Part shown: positions 16,723 to 25,034 of the stretch, piece by piece
Layout: every line of letters starts with the position of its first letter
Numbering within the stretch: the first letter of the stretch is position 1
NCBI GenBank assembly: GCA_030832065.1
Contig: JAURJV010000020.1
Span: forward strand, 1 to 38,409
DNA length: 38,409 nucleotides
Reading direction: 5' to 3'
DNA from: Rhodoluna sp.
GTDB taxonomy: Bacteria > Actinomycetota > Actinomycetes > Actinomycetales > Microbacteriaceae
Notes under the pieces: generated by a model
Seen by the model: only the letters and a program-made list of their open reading frames with translations
What the model was told of the DNA's origin: nothing
Databases searched by the model: none
Program-made: the position numbers and the translations under genes

Positions 16723-18302
16723 TTAGCCCTTCGCTTTCCTAGCAAAGTACTTGCAACAGCTAGAAGGAACAGGGCAATTGCTATGCCAAAGGCCAAAGGT
16801 TCGATGTATCGCCCAAAGATCATTGCAGGAGTTTTGCCTTTATGCAGCTCGATGTCTTCAACCATGTAGTCGGGTTTAAAACTCTCAAGTTCTTGCATAA
16901 CAGATCCATCTGGTGCATAAATACCTGAAACTCCAACTGTTGAAATTGAAACAACAGTTCTACCCGTTTCTATAGCGCGCATCCTTGAAATGGCTGCAAG
17001 TTGAACTCCTTGAACACTCCTACCAAAGTCAGAACTATTGGTTTGAATCATTAGAGCTTGAGCTCCAGAGTCAATTAGGTCATAGTTCAACTCATCGATA
17101 GTTACTTCAAAACAAATCAGGGAACCAACTTCGACATTATCTTTAACTTCAAATATTCCATCGCGAACTCCCGGTGACATGTCCCAACCAATCAAACCAA
17201 TCATGGATGGAGCAAGTGCCATAAAGAAGGAACGATAAGGAACATATTCACCAAAAGGAACAGGTCGCTTTTTGTCGTACCAGTCAGCGATACCCTTTTC
17301 AGGTAACCATAAATCAACTTCGTTGTAGAAGTCAGATCCCCTGAAAGTCTTGTTACCGAATAAAAGTGGTGCTTTGAGCTCTTCGTTAACAAAGTTAGTG
17401 ATCTTCAAATTCGGTTCAACCATTGTGATTGGGTCTAAATCTGATGAGTTCTCCGGCCAAACCATTAGTTCAACGCCATCAGCACCCCCCGAACTAACTA
17501 GCTCTTTAGCAACGGTTAAGTGTTTATCAAGTATGGAACCTGGTGGGTTATCCGCGAACAAGCCAGCGTTAGCGTTTCCCTGAACTGCGGCTACTCTGAG
17601 GGTTCCTGAGGGTTCTGGCTTGATGAGTCCGATACCAAGAGGAACTAACGCGGTAAGTAGAAGTGCGATTGTAGCGCTTCCCCAATTTTGAAATCGAGCT
17701 CGTAAACCAAACCCCTGTGGCAGAGGGTGGAGAAATTTTATAGTGATCAGTGCACTCACCGAGACGATCAACCAGCTAAGCCCGGCGATGTCGATAGCCC
17801 AAGCCCATTTCGCTAGCGGGTTATCAACCTGACTCAACCCAAGTCTTGCCCAAGGAAGTCCTCCGAAAGGAAAGTGACCGGCGACATACTCTCTGCCGGT
17901 ATAGATAGCTCCTATGGCAACAGCGGTTAGTGCATTAGCCAAGGAGCGATTCTTCATTGAGTTGAACCAGCGCCAAACCACGGATATGATGGCGCAGCCA
18001 AGCCCAAAGATCAAAGCTTCGATAATCGTCAGCGCTGCCCAAGGTATTGGGCCCAGATATGTTGTCAACCAAATCAGTACCAGCCCGTAGAAAGCAAAAC
18101 CGCCGATAAACCCAACAAAGAACGACTTGAAGAATGTCATGCGGTTTATGGCTATCAGAGTTAGAAAAACCCCGATAAATGCTCCAACGCCAAAGTTAAA
18201 GCTTGGGAAGGAAGTGGCCAGTAGCAATCCGCCCGCTACGGCAATTGGGACTCTCCCCCAGAGCGATTCAGAATTTCTGAACCAATTCATAAACTTTTGC
18301 AT
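16719..18302 (-). CDS. lnt: Apolipoprotein N-acyltransferase
   Basis: Adds the third acyl chain to the N-terminal cysteine of lipoproteins. The 527 residues contain about seven membrane helices in the first 225 residues, the nitrilase-like domain (about 235-485) and a final helix. The catalytic triad is visible: E284 in VWPENSS, K344 in YDKKRPVPFGEYVP, and C397 in LICFEV. Likely local clients are CtaC and the FKBP lipoprotein, both with lipoboxes. It is directly upstream of ppm1 and six bases behind helY. Confidence 0.94.
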   Translation of the reverse strand: MQKFMNWFRNSESLWGRVPIAVAGGLLLATSFPSFNFGVGAFIGVFLTLIAINRMTFFKSFFVGFIGGFAFYGLVLIWLTTYLGPIPWAALTIIEALIFGLGCAIISVVWRWFNSMKNRSLANALTAVAIGAIYTGREYVAGHFPFGGLPWARLGLSQVDNPLAKWAWAIDIAGLSWLIVSVSALITIKFLHPLPQGFGLRARFQNWGSATIALLLTALVPLGIGLIKPEPSGTLRVAAVQGNANAGLFADNPPGSILDKHLTVAKELVSSGGADGVELMVWPENSSDLDPITMVEPNLKITNFVNEELKAPLLFGNKTFRGSDFYNEVDLWLPEKGIADWYDKKRPVPFGEYVPYRSFFMALAPSMIGLIGWDMSPGVRDGIFEVKDNVEVGSLICFEVTIDELNYDLIDSGAQALMIQTNSSDFGRSVQGVQLAAISRMRAIETGRTVVSISTVGVSGIYAPDGSVMQELESFKPDYMVEDIELHKGKTPAMIFGRYIEPLAFGIAIALFLLAVASTLLGKRRAK

Positions 18303-18308
18303 GATTAT

Positions 18309-20771
18309 CTAAGCGTAATAGGAATAAGCAACTATTCCCCGTTTGATACTTTCTATAGCCTGCTCAGCGGTCTCCGAAAGTCTTGGCTCACGAATTTTGG
18401 CTATCTGCTCTAATAGGTCGATGCTCTGCTTACACCATCGAATGAAATCTCCAGCCAGCATTCCAGTAGCCTTTAGAACGCTGTCCAACTTAGCTCCGTT
18501 GGCCCAGCGTTGCATTTGCAGTGCCATCGACGCGTCTGGCTCGGAACTGCCAGGAAGTTGATTCTCCTTGGCCACTAACTGCAACTCATCCCAAAGATCC
18601 AACGTTTGATCGAAAACCGCTGCGAACTCACCTTTAGGCATTTTTGGGTTAAGCGACTCGTCGTCTCGTCTTGCTTCGTATACCAGTGCTGCGATTAGGG
18701 CGGCTAGGGTTGGCGCATCGACATCGTGCCAAATTTCCTCGCGCAGGGCTTCAGCAACAAGAAGATCTCGTTCACCATAAATCTTGGCAAGGCGTTTACC
18801 CGCTTCAGTGCTCTCGACGTCCTCATCTGCCTCAACTAGGTAACCAAGTTGAATCAGCATGTTAGTTATTTTGTCGAAAGTTTTAGCTACCTGGTTGGTT
18901 CGCGATTCTATTTGCTTGATTACCTGTTGAGTTTCTTTGTAGAGTTTGTGCCAGCGTTCACCCCAGCGTGCATGTGATTCACGATCTGGGCAGGCATGAC
19001 AGGGATGAGCTCGGAGTTCCTTTTTAAGAGTTGCGATACGCAGCTCCAAAGATCTAATTCCCTTGCTTTGCCGAAGGTCATTGCGCTTTGACTGCCGGCC
19101 CATTTGGGCTACTTCCTTCTCAAACTCGGAAATCTGTTTGCGTTTGAGTGCATACTCGGTGAACTCCCCTAAATGACACTTCATGCTTTCCTCATAGCCA
19201 GCCAGTGACTTTTGATTCTCTCTGATACCCCTGGCCATTCCTACCACTGAGCGGTCGGCCTGAAATTGAGCGAAAGAGGTTTCCAAAACTTCTCGAGATC
19301 GCTTCAATCCAAAAGCGTCGATTAGGTTGACGGTCATGTTGAAAGTTGGTTTGAAAGAGCTGTTCAGTGGGTAGGTTCGCTTTGAGGCCAACGATGCAAC
19401 ATAACTGGGATCTAGGTTCCCGGACCACTGGATGACCGAATGACCTTCAACATCGATACCGCGACGTCCGGCACGACCAGTCAGCTGAGTGTATTCACCA
19501 GGGGTTATTTGCACTCGACCTTCACCGTTGTATTTGTCTAGACGTTCGAGAACAACAGTTCTGGCGGGCATGTTGATGCCAAGGGCAAGCGTTTCGGTCG
19601 CAAAAACAACTTTGACTAACTTGCGAAGAAAGAGCTCCTCAACTACTTCCTTAAAGGCTGGAAGCAAACCTGCGTGGTGGGCGGCAACACCTCGTTCTAG
19701 CGCGGAGAGCCATTGGAAATAGCCAAGCGCTGCCAGATCCTCGTCAGGGATATTTCCACATTTCTCTTCCGCGATCCTTCGAATAATTTGCTTATCTTCG
19801 GGTTTGGTGAGTCTCATTCCGGAGGCAAGCACCGACTGAACTGCAGCTTCACACCCAGCTCTGGAGAAGATAAAAAATATTGCGGGCAGCAGGTCAGCTT
19901 CTTCGAGTATGTCGATTACCTGAGGTTTTGTGATGCGGTTAATCCTGCCCAGGTTGCGATCTATCCCTCTTGGATAAACGCGATTGGCTGGATGCCCACG
20001 CCGGTCAGATCTTGGCTTATTAATCGGTTGTCGCATCTTGTTGGCGTGGCGCTGCACCAGGTCGACATTCACTCTGACATCTCTGCCGGTGTCATCAAAT
20101 AATGGGATAAGCTCATCGCCGAATAGGACTTGCTGGTTCAGAGGGACCGGCCTAGTTTCAGAAACGATGATTGCCGTGTCACCTCGAACTTCATCCAGCC
20201 AAGCTCCGAATTCTTCAGCATTTGACACGGTAGCGCTCAGCGAAACCACTTTGACGTCTCGCGGCAGATGCAACATGACTTCTTCCCAAACCGCTCCCCT
20301 AAATCGGTCAGCCAGGTAGTGAACTTCATCCATCACCACGTAACCGAGGTTGATCAGCGCATTTGAGTTCGCATAGATCATGTTTCTTAGAACTTCGGTG
20401 GTCATCACCAGGAACTGCGCGTCACCGTTAATGTTGGTATCGCCGGTCAGCAAACCGACTCGCTCATTGCCGTAACGGTCAACCAGTTCGGAGTATTTCT
20501 GATTACTCAGCGCCTTGATTGGAGTGGTGTAGAAGACCTTCAGGTTCTTCTCCATGGCTAAGTGGATGGCGAATTCGCCAACAATGGTCTTACCCGCTCC
20601 GGTTGGGGCGGCTACCAAAACTCCTTGACCACGCAGCAATGCTTGGCAGGCTTTCTCCTGAAAATCGTCTAAGGGGAATTTAAGTAGCTTTAGAAAGCTC
20701 TCCAGTGCAGGGTTGGCTCGGTTCAGCTTCGCTTTAGCGAAGCGTTCTGCCGGAGTTAACTGCTCTTCCAT
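18309..20771 (-). CDS. helY: Ski2/Mtr4-like RNA helicase
   Basis: ATP-dependent superfamily 2 helicase, probably acting on RNA; its precise role in bacteria is unclear. Motifs in order: APTGAGKT (55-62), the DEVH box (148-151), SATVSN near 180 and QLTGRAGRRG near 430, followed by the C-terminal DSHCT-type region with a middle coiled segment. C610-region CHACPDRESHARW resembles the small cysteine patch of this family. At 820 residues it is shorter than mycobacterial HelY (about 900). It starts on the last base of the tatC stop region (one shared base), so expression is coupled. Confidence 0.94.
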   Translation of the reverse strand: MEEQLTPAERFAKAKLNRANPALESFLKLLKFPLDDFQEKACQALLRGQGVLVAAPTGAGKTIVGEFAIHLAMEKNLKVFYTTPIKALSNQKYSELVDRYGNERVGLLTGDTNINGDAQFLVMTTEVLRNMIYANSNALINLGYVVMDEVHYLADRFRGAVWEEVMLHLPRDVKVVSLSATVSNAEEFGAWLDEVRGDTAIIVSETRPVPLNQQVLFGDELIPLFDDTGRDVRVNVDLVQRHANKMRQPINKPRSDRRGHPANRVYPRGIDRNLGRINRITKPQVIDILEEADLLPAIFFIFSRAGCEAAVQSVLASGMRLTKPEDKQIIRRIAEEKCGNIPDEDLAALGYFQWLSALERGVAAHHAGLLPAFKEVVEELFLRKLVKVVFATETLALGINMPARTVVLERLDKYNGEGRVQITPGEYTQLTGRAGRRGIDVEGHSVIQWSGNLDPSYVASLASKRTYPLNSSFKPTFNMTVNLIDAFGLKRSREVLETSFAQFQADRSVVGMARGIRENQKSLAGYEESMKCHLGEFTEYALKRKQISEFEKEVAQMGRQSKRNDLRQSKGIRSLELRIATLKKELRAHPCHACPDRESHARWGERWHKLYKETQQVIKQIESRTNQVAKTFDKITNMLIQLGYLVEADEDVESTEAGKRLAKIYGERDLLVAEALREEIWHDVDAPTLAALIAALVYEARRDDESLNPKMPKGEFAAVFDQTLDLWDELQLVAKENQLPGSSEPDASMALQMQRWANGAKLDSVLKATGMLAGDFIRWCKQSIDLLEQIAKIREPRLSETAEQAIESIKRGIVAYSYYA

Positions 20772-21583
20772 TACAGATATTCGTCAGCAATATAGTCATC
20801 GGCAATTGATGGTTCATCAACTTCAGTTCGCCTGCGCAGCGCTCTGCGTTTGTCATTGGCTATAGCTATGCCAGCTGCGATGAAGTAAAGAATGATGAGC
20901 GGAATCATTAGGAGAAACATAGACATTGGATCGGATACCGGTGTGGCGAGTGCACCAATGATGGCAATAATCAGCAACGCTGGACGCCAACCTTTGAGAA
21001 TAGTTTTTCCACTGATAGTGCCTAGAGCATTTAGGAAAACGAGAATAATTGGCAGAACGAACGCTATTCCGAATACCAGAAGGACTCTGACAGTAAATAA
21101 AACATATTCGGCTGCGTTAATTACGTTGGCACTGCCTTCAGGTGTGAAAGAAAGCAGGCTTCGAACGAAGGTCGGGAAAAGCCACCAACCAAAGTAAGCA
21201 CCAGACAGAAAAATCGGTGAACTGACCAGAATGAAGGCTATTGTGTAGCGCTTTTCGCGTTTCTTTAGCGCGGGGGAAATAAAAGCCCAGATTTGATAAA
21301 GCCAAACCGGACTGGAAATGAATAAACCGATGAAGAAGGCTATTTGTAGGTGTAGGTCAAATGCTGATACCACTGAACCGAAGTTAACTTGGGCGTTGAG
21401 TCCTTCAACTTTTGCCAGATCTAGGATCGGCTTTTGCAGTGCTGCAAATACCTGCTCAAAAAGAAACCAACCAGCTACTCCGCCAAGGATGATGGCAAAT
21501 GCAGAGCGGAAAAGTCTTTTTCTAAATTCACGAAGATGCCCCGACAGTTTCATCCGTTTTTCGGGGTTACGGCGCTTAGCCAT
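20771..21583 (-). CDS. tatC: Sec-independent protein translocase TatC
   Basis: Receptor of the twin-arginine pathway that exports folded proteins. The 270 residues carry six predicted membrane helices. Typical stretches are GHLREFRKRL at the cytoplasmic N-terminus, the segment PVWLYQIWAFISPALKKREKR after the second helix, and the C-terminal TPVSDPMSMFLLMIPLIILY. It follows tatA with one shared base. QcrA with its SRRKLIRR motif is a likely substrate in this window. Confidence 0.97.
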   Translation of the reverse strand: MAKRRNPEKRMKLSGHLREFRKRLFRSAFAIILGGVAGWFLFEQVFAALQKPILDLAKVEGLNAQVNFGSVVSAFDLHLQIAFFIGLFISSPVWLYQIWAFISPALKKREKRYTIAFILVSSPIFLSGAYFGWWLFPTFVRSLLSFTPEGSANVINAAEYVLFTVRVLLVFGIAFVLPIILVFLNALGTISGKTILKGWRPALLIIAIIGALATPVSDPMSMFLLMIPLIILYFIAAGIAIANDKRRALRRRTEVDEPSIADDYIADEYL

Positions 21584-21789
21584 TAGTCGTTTTTAGGTTC
21601 GTCTTTCTTGTCTGAGCTCTTCTTGTCTTCGGCTCGCTCATCGCCCATCTGCTTCATTTCCTTGCGGAAAATACGCATCGATTGACCAAGGCTCTTTGCA
21701 AAGCCAGGCAGCTTGGGTGCACCCCAGATGATCAGGACGACCAGCACGATAACGATGAAATGCCAGCCTTCAAAGATTCCTCTTGCCAT
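21583..21789 (-). CDS. tatA: Sec-independent translocase pore subunit TatA
   Basis: Small subunit that oligomerises to let folded Tat substrates cross the membrane. The 68 residues show one N-terminal helix (9-25), a short hinge, an amphipathic helix (LPGFAKSLGQSMRIFRKEM) and a charged tail rich in lysine and aspartate. The hinge reads IIWGAPKLPG where most TatA have FG; a tryptophan replaces the conserved phenylalanine. Location between pafC and tatC is the standard actinobacterial order apart from the small gene in front of it. Confidence 0.94.
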   Translation of the reverse strand: MARGIFEGWHFIVIVLVVLIIWGAPKLPGFAKSLGQSMRIFRKEMKQMGDERAEDKKSSDKKDEPKND

Positions 21790-21798
21790 TTTGTTGCC

Positions 21799-22029
21799 CT
21801 ACTTCTCAGAATTAGACGGATTTGTTGCTTCTAGTCTACGCCTTCGCTCCAGTCTGGAGCGCTGTAATGAACTGACTTCTAGCCTCAGCCCCTTAACCTT
21901 CTGGTTGATCGGGTCAATCGAGCGTGAGATGCGTTTGCTTGACTTTTGCATCCTGAACAAAACTAGGCCGAGAGCTATCAGAGCCCCCACCCCTAGACTC
22001 ACCCAGAGCACTTCCAGGAAGGTGGCCAT
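21799..22029 (-). CDS. Small membrane protein between pafC and tatA, unknown function
   Basis: I do not recognise a named family. The 76-residue product has one N-terminal membrane helix (about 5-25, VLWVSLGVGALIALGLVLF) and a very basic, arginine-rich cytoplasmic part (KSSKRISRSID, then LQRSRLERRRRLEA) that may be helical. ATG 22029 lies directly after the pafC stop, and tatA starts nine bases downstream, so it is embedded in the operon and almost certainly translated. The single anchor plus amphipathic look recalls Tat-like or coiled-coil scaffolds, but no TatB motif is visible. Confidence 0.7.
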   Translation of the reverse strand: MATFLEVLWVSLGVGALIALGLVLFRMQKSSKRISRSIDPINQKVKGLRLEVSSLQRSRLERRRRLEATNPSNSEK

Positions 22030-23031
22030 CTATTCGGCGTCCTTAGGAGTCTTGCCGGTTTTGCCCGAAATTGCCTCTAAGGCAAAGTCTCGAACCGCGG
22101 CTCGAGCTTCGCTTGGTTCAATGACTCGAGCTGCTCCCCCGAACCTAGCGATAACCCGTCCTAGGTTCCTGACATCGCCAACTTTGATCTTGAAGCGCTT
22201 CACGTAGTCACCGACATCGATTGCCGCTTCAACTGGCTTGTAGTCAGAGATGAGGCCATAAGCTTCTGGCTCAACTTCTAAAGTAACTACCACATCGTTA
22301 TCGCCTGGTGTGTAGATGTCTTCCGGGACTTCAGCCTCTTTGGCCTGCTTGCTTATCGGAACTTCTTCTAAAACCTTGGCATTTCGCATCCGGTCGATTC
22401 TGAAAGATTTGACCATTTCAGTCTCCGGGCACCATGCCTTTAGGTAGGTGAACTCTCCCTGAGGCTCGAGTCTGAGAGGTTCTAGTATTCGTCCAGTTCT
22501 GGTTTCGCCTTTTAGATTTAGGTAATCACAGCTGATGGATAGTTCTCTGGACATGGCATCGCGCAGAATAGCTAGATCTGCATCGGCAGTACCTGGAGTA
22601 ATCTCAATTTCGACATAGGTATCCATGTTGGGAAGACCTTTAGCCAAAATCATCTGCAGCTCTTCAATCTCACCAACTTCGGCCAGTCCCGGTAGCGAAC
22701 TCAAATAGACCAGACCGGCAGCCAAGGCAGATGCTTGCCTTGATGACAATCGAGACACATCGTGCAGTACTCGATCATCTTTGAAGCTGATTGACACTAA
22801 ACCGTCTTCTAAGTCTTCACTTCGGATTTGGTATGGAGACTCAGTGTATATCTGGATGAAGTCTGTAAGGCTAATAACTTTTACCGCCTGCTTAATCTCA
22901 TCTTCTGAGACTTCAAAATGCTTAGCCAGCTCAGACACTTCATATTGCTTGCCGTCAATCAAAATAGCTGTCAGAGCCAGCATCAGATTAAAGCGATCAG
23001 AATCCTTTAGGTTCCGGTTAGGCATGGTCAT
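22030..23031 (-). CDS. pafC: WYL-domain transcription regulator PafC
   Basis: Partner of PafB in the PafBC activator, which in mycobacteria switches on the LexA/RecA-independent DNA-damage response. It has an N-terminal helix-turn-helix region (LAKHFEVSEDEIKQAVKVI) and a WYL-type ligand domain in the middle (LEPLRLEPQGEFTYLKAWC). The usual W-Y-L is degenerate. The track starts at GTG 23055, but ATG 23031 has AAGG with six bases spacing and is preferred. It overlaps pafB by 14 bases, fitting a heterodimer made from coupled genes. Confidence 0.88.
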   Translation of the reverse strand: MTMPNRNLKDSDRFNLMLALTAILIDGKQYEVSELAKHFEVSEDEIKQAVKVISLTDFIQIYTESPYQIRSEDLEDGLVSISFKDDRVLHDVSRLSSRQASALAAGLVYLSSLPGLAEVGEIEELQMILAKGLPNMDTYVEIEITPGTADADLAILRDAMSRELSISCDYLNLKGETRTGRILEPLRLEPQGEFTYLKAWCPETEMVKSFRIDRMRNAKVLEEVPISKQAKEAEVPEDIYTPGDNDVVVTLEVEPEAYGLISDYKPVEAAIDVGDYVKRFKIKVGDVRNLGRVIARFGGAARVIEPSEARAAVRDFALEAISGKTGKTPKDAE

Positions 23032-24034
23032 CCACCACCTTTTCAAATCCTTCACGAACCAACTGGGCCAGTGCGGCTGGCTTTACAACCTTTATCTGAT
23101 TTGCATATTCACGAATCTGTTCGGCTAGAACATGAATGTCGCTGTATCCAATATGAACTTCACCCGAATCTTTTTTGTCAGAAAGATCGACTTCGTAGCG
23201 GAACCAAGCCTCGGTGTTTGGTTTGATTTTCAATACGGCAATCTGTTTCTCGGCGAGCTCATCCAATTCAGCAACAGCCTTGTCAATTTCAGCTTGTGTA
23301 CCAGCCCGATAATCCATTCGGGACCTCGGATAAGTAATTTTTGAGAGCATTCTCCTGAGCATGAAGTTTCTTGGCTCTTCTCGGTCCTGGTCAAAGCCAA
23401 GAACCAGCCACTGCCCTTTTATCTGACGAAGTAACCAAGGGTGGATTGTTCTAGTAGCTACTGAGCCATCCGGTTTTCGATAATCAAAGTGGATCACTCG
23501 GCGATCCGAAATAGCGTTGTTGAGGTCTCTGAAGTTTGGCTCATTAGAGAAAATCTTTGGCGCGATACCGATGATGTCTGACTCTTCGCCGACAATCCCC
23601 ATTGATCTGAGTTTCGTAATGCCTTTGCTGGCTGCACCGGAAAGTGAACCTCCAGCCCAGGCCTCCGCAGCAAGATTTAGCAGAGCCAGTTGCCTGCTGG
23701 TCAGCTGCAAATCTTTAGGCCAGTAGAACGAGTCGGCTTTTATTGTGTATTTGGTTGCTTGGTTGTTGCTGTCCTCAACGGCCGGAATTATTGCCTCAAC
23801 CTGAACACCGTTGTGTCGAAGAGTGTCTTTATCGCGTTCAAACTTACGTTCCAAGCTGGAGTTATTTCCACCTGGCTTGTATTCATTCGAGTAAGCGGTA
23901 ATTGAGCTTAGAATTTCATGTTTGCTAAGAGGTTTTCCAGCGAAAAGCAGGAGCACGGTGATCTGGAACAGACGTTCCGGTTTTTTTATGTTCGTATACT
24001 CGTCGGGATCAAAATCTTCGTCTGCTTCTGACAT
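23018..24034 (-). CDS. pafB: WYL-domain transcription regulator PafB
   Basis: Other half of the PafBC DNA-damage activator. N-terminal winged helix region (PERLFQITVLLLFAGKPLSKHEI), then the WYL domain with VIHFDYRKPDGSVATRTIHPWLLRQIKGQWLVLGFD, which carries the conserved arginine and aromatic residues, and a C-terminal WCX-like extension. At 338 residues it has normal length. ATG 24034 follows AGGGG. The family is named after the proteasome accessory locus, but no pafA, pup or proteasome gene is adjacent here. Confidence 0.9.
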   Translation of the reverse strand: MSEADEDFDPDEYTNIKKPERLFQITVLLLFAGKPLSKHEILSSITAYSNEYKPGGNNSSLERKFERDKDTLRHNGVQVEAIIPAVEDSNNQATKYTIKADSFYWPKDLQLTSRQLALLNLAAEAWAGGSLSGAASKGITKLRSMGIVGEESDIIGIAPKIFSNEPNFRDLNNAISDRRVIHFDYRKPDGSVATRTIHPWLLRQIKGQWLVLGFDQDREEPRNFMLRRMLSKITYPRSRMDYRAGTQAEIDKAVAELDELAEKQIAVLKIKPNTEAWFRYEVDLSDKKDSGEVHIGYSDIHVLAEQIREYANQIKVVKPAALAQLVREGFEKVVDDHA

Positions 24035-24042
24035 GGTTACCC

Positions 24043-25005
24043 CTACTTGTTGATTCCCAGAATATCAATCACAAACAGCAAGGTCATGTTGCCTGGAATC
24101 GAGCCATTTCCTTGCGCTCCGTAAGCAAAGTCAGGTGGCATCACGGCAATCACCTGGGAACCGACTTTAGCTCCTTCAAGTGCTTTACCGAAGCCAGTTA
24201 TGGTTTCATCTAAGTTTAATGTTGCTGGTTGACTATCCCATGAGGACTCAAAAGTTCCACCCAATCGGTCAGTCCACATCCAGCCCGAGTAATGAACGGT
24301 AACCGAATCTGTAGCAGCTACAACAGCTCCCTTGCCTTCAATAATGACCGCCTTGTTGAATTCAGTTGGCTTACTGAAAGTTGGTTGAATCAGTCCTGGC
24401 CGACCGGTCTTAGGGTCTCTAACTACCTGAGGTAAACCTGAAGGTGATGTGGATACCGCACCATTTGCTCTAGGCAGGTAAACCTTCTTTAGCTCAAACA
24501 CATAGAGAGAACCCTCTGGGTCATTCTCGATCTGTGGAGTTGCAAAGGCAATTACTGAGCCTTCCTTCACACCTGACATGGCCTCGCAGTAAACTTTTGA
24601 GTTTGCCTTATCAAAAACTTGGGCGGCTGTGTCAGAACCGTTCCACTGGCTAGAACCAAGCATTGCTCCCGTGGTGGCACTGAATACTGCATATTCCAAA
24701 ATGGTCAATTGGTCACCGGTAAAAGTTGGGCCATTGCCTTCGCGGATTACCTTAGTTTGAGTAGCCTTGATGCCTTCGAGTGAGGACTTGACTCCAGCAT
24801 TTGCATCTGCGGTCACAAACTCAACCTTTGGGATCTCATCTTTGTTCAAAGTTACTTTTACGCTGTCGATAGCCGAACCACCAACATACTTGTCGCAGGT
24901 TGGTTGGATGCCATCAAAAGCTGCTACATCTCCATTGGGAGCAGTGCAACCGGTGAGCACCAAGGCAAGGCTGGTTAGGGTCAAAGCGATTTTCGTCTTC
25001 AGCAA
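24043..25005 (-). CDS. FKBP-type peptidyl-prolyl isomerase lipoprotein
   Basis: Extracytoplasmic folding helper that would isomerise X-Pro bonds. A lipoprotein signal is clear: KTKIALTLTSLALVLTGC with C20 as acylated cysteine. The C-terminal 105 residues form an FKBP domain (VTVHYSGWMW, GFGKALEGAKVGSQVIAVMPP, YGAQGNGSIPGNMTLLFVIDIL). Residues 80-180 look like a second, decayed FKBP-like unit (TGDQLTILEYAVF, GVKEGSVIAFATP). The start is TTG 25005 with a weak ribosome site. It is eight bases upstream of pafB, and the gap to trmI is only 29 bases. Confidence 0.9.
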   Translation of the reverse strand: MLKTKIALTLTSLALVLTGCTAPNGDVAAFDGIQPTCDKYVGGSAIDSVKVTLNKDEIPKVEFVTADANAGVKSSLEGIKATQTKVIREGNGPTFTGDQLTILEYAVFSATTGAMLGSSQWNGSDTAAQVFDKANSKVYCEAMSGVKEGSVIAFATPQIENDPEGSLYVFELKKVYLPRANGAVSTSPSGLPQVVRDPKTGRPGLIQPTFSKPTEFNKAVIIEGKGAVVAATDSVTVHYSGWMWTDRLGGTFESSWDSQPATLNLDETITGFGKALEGAKVGSQVIAVMPPDFAYGAQGNGSIPGNMTLLFVIDILGINK

Positions 25006-25034
25006 TCTGGCTACTTTCTGTTGATTTGATAAGT

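Noticed and set aside
19713-20102. Plus-strand ORF of 129 residues inside helY
   Set aside because: It is antisense to conserved helicase sequence and has no domain or ribosome site of note.
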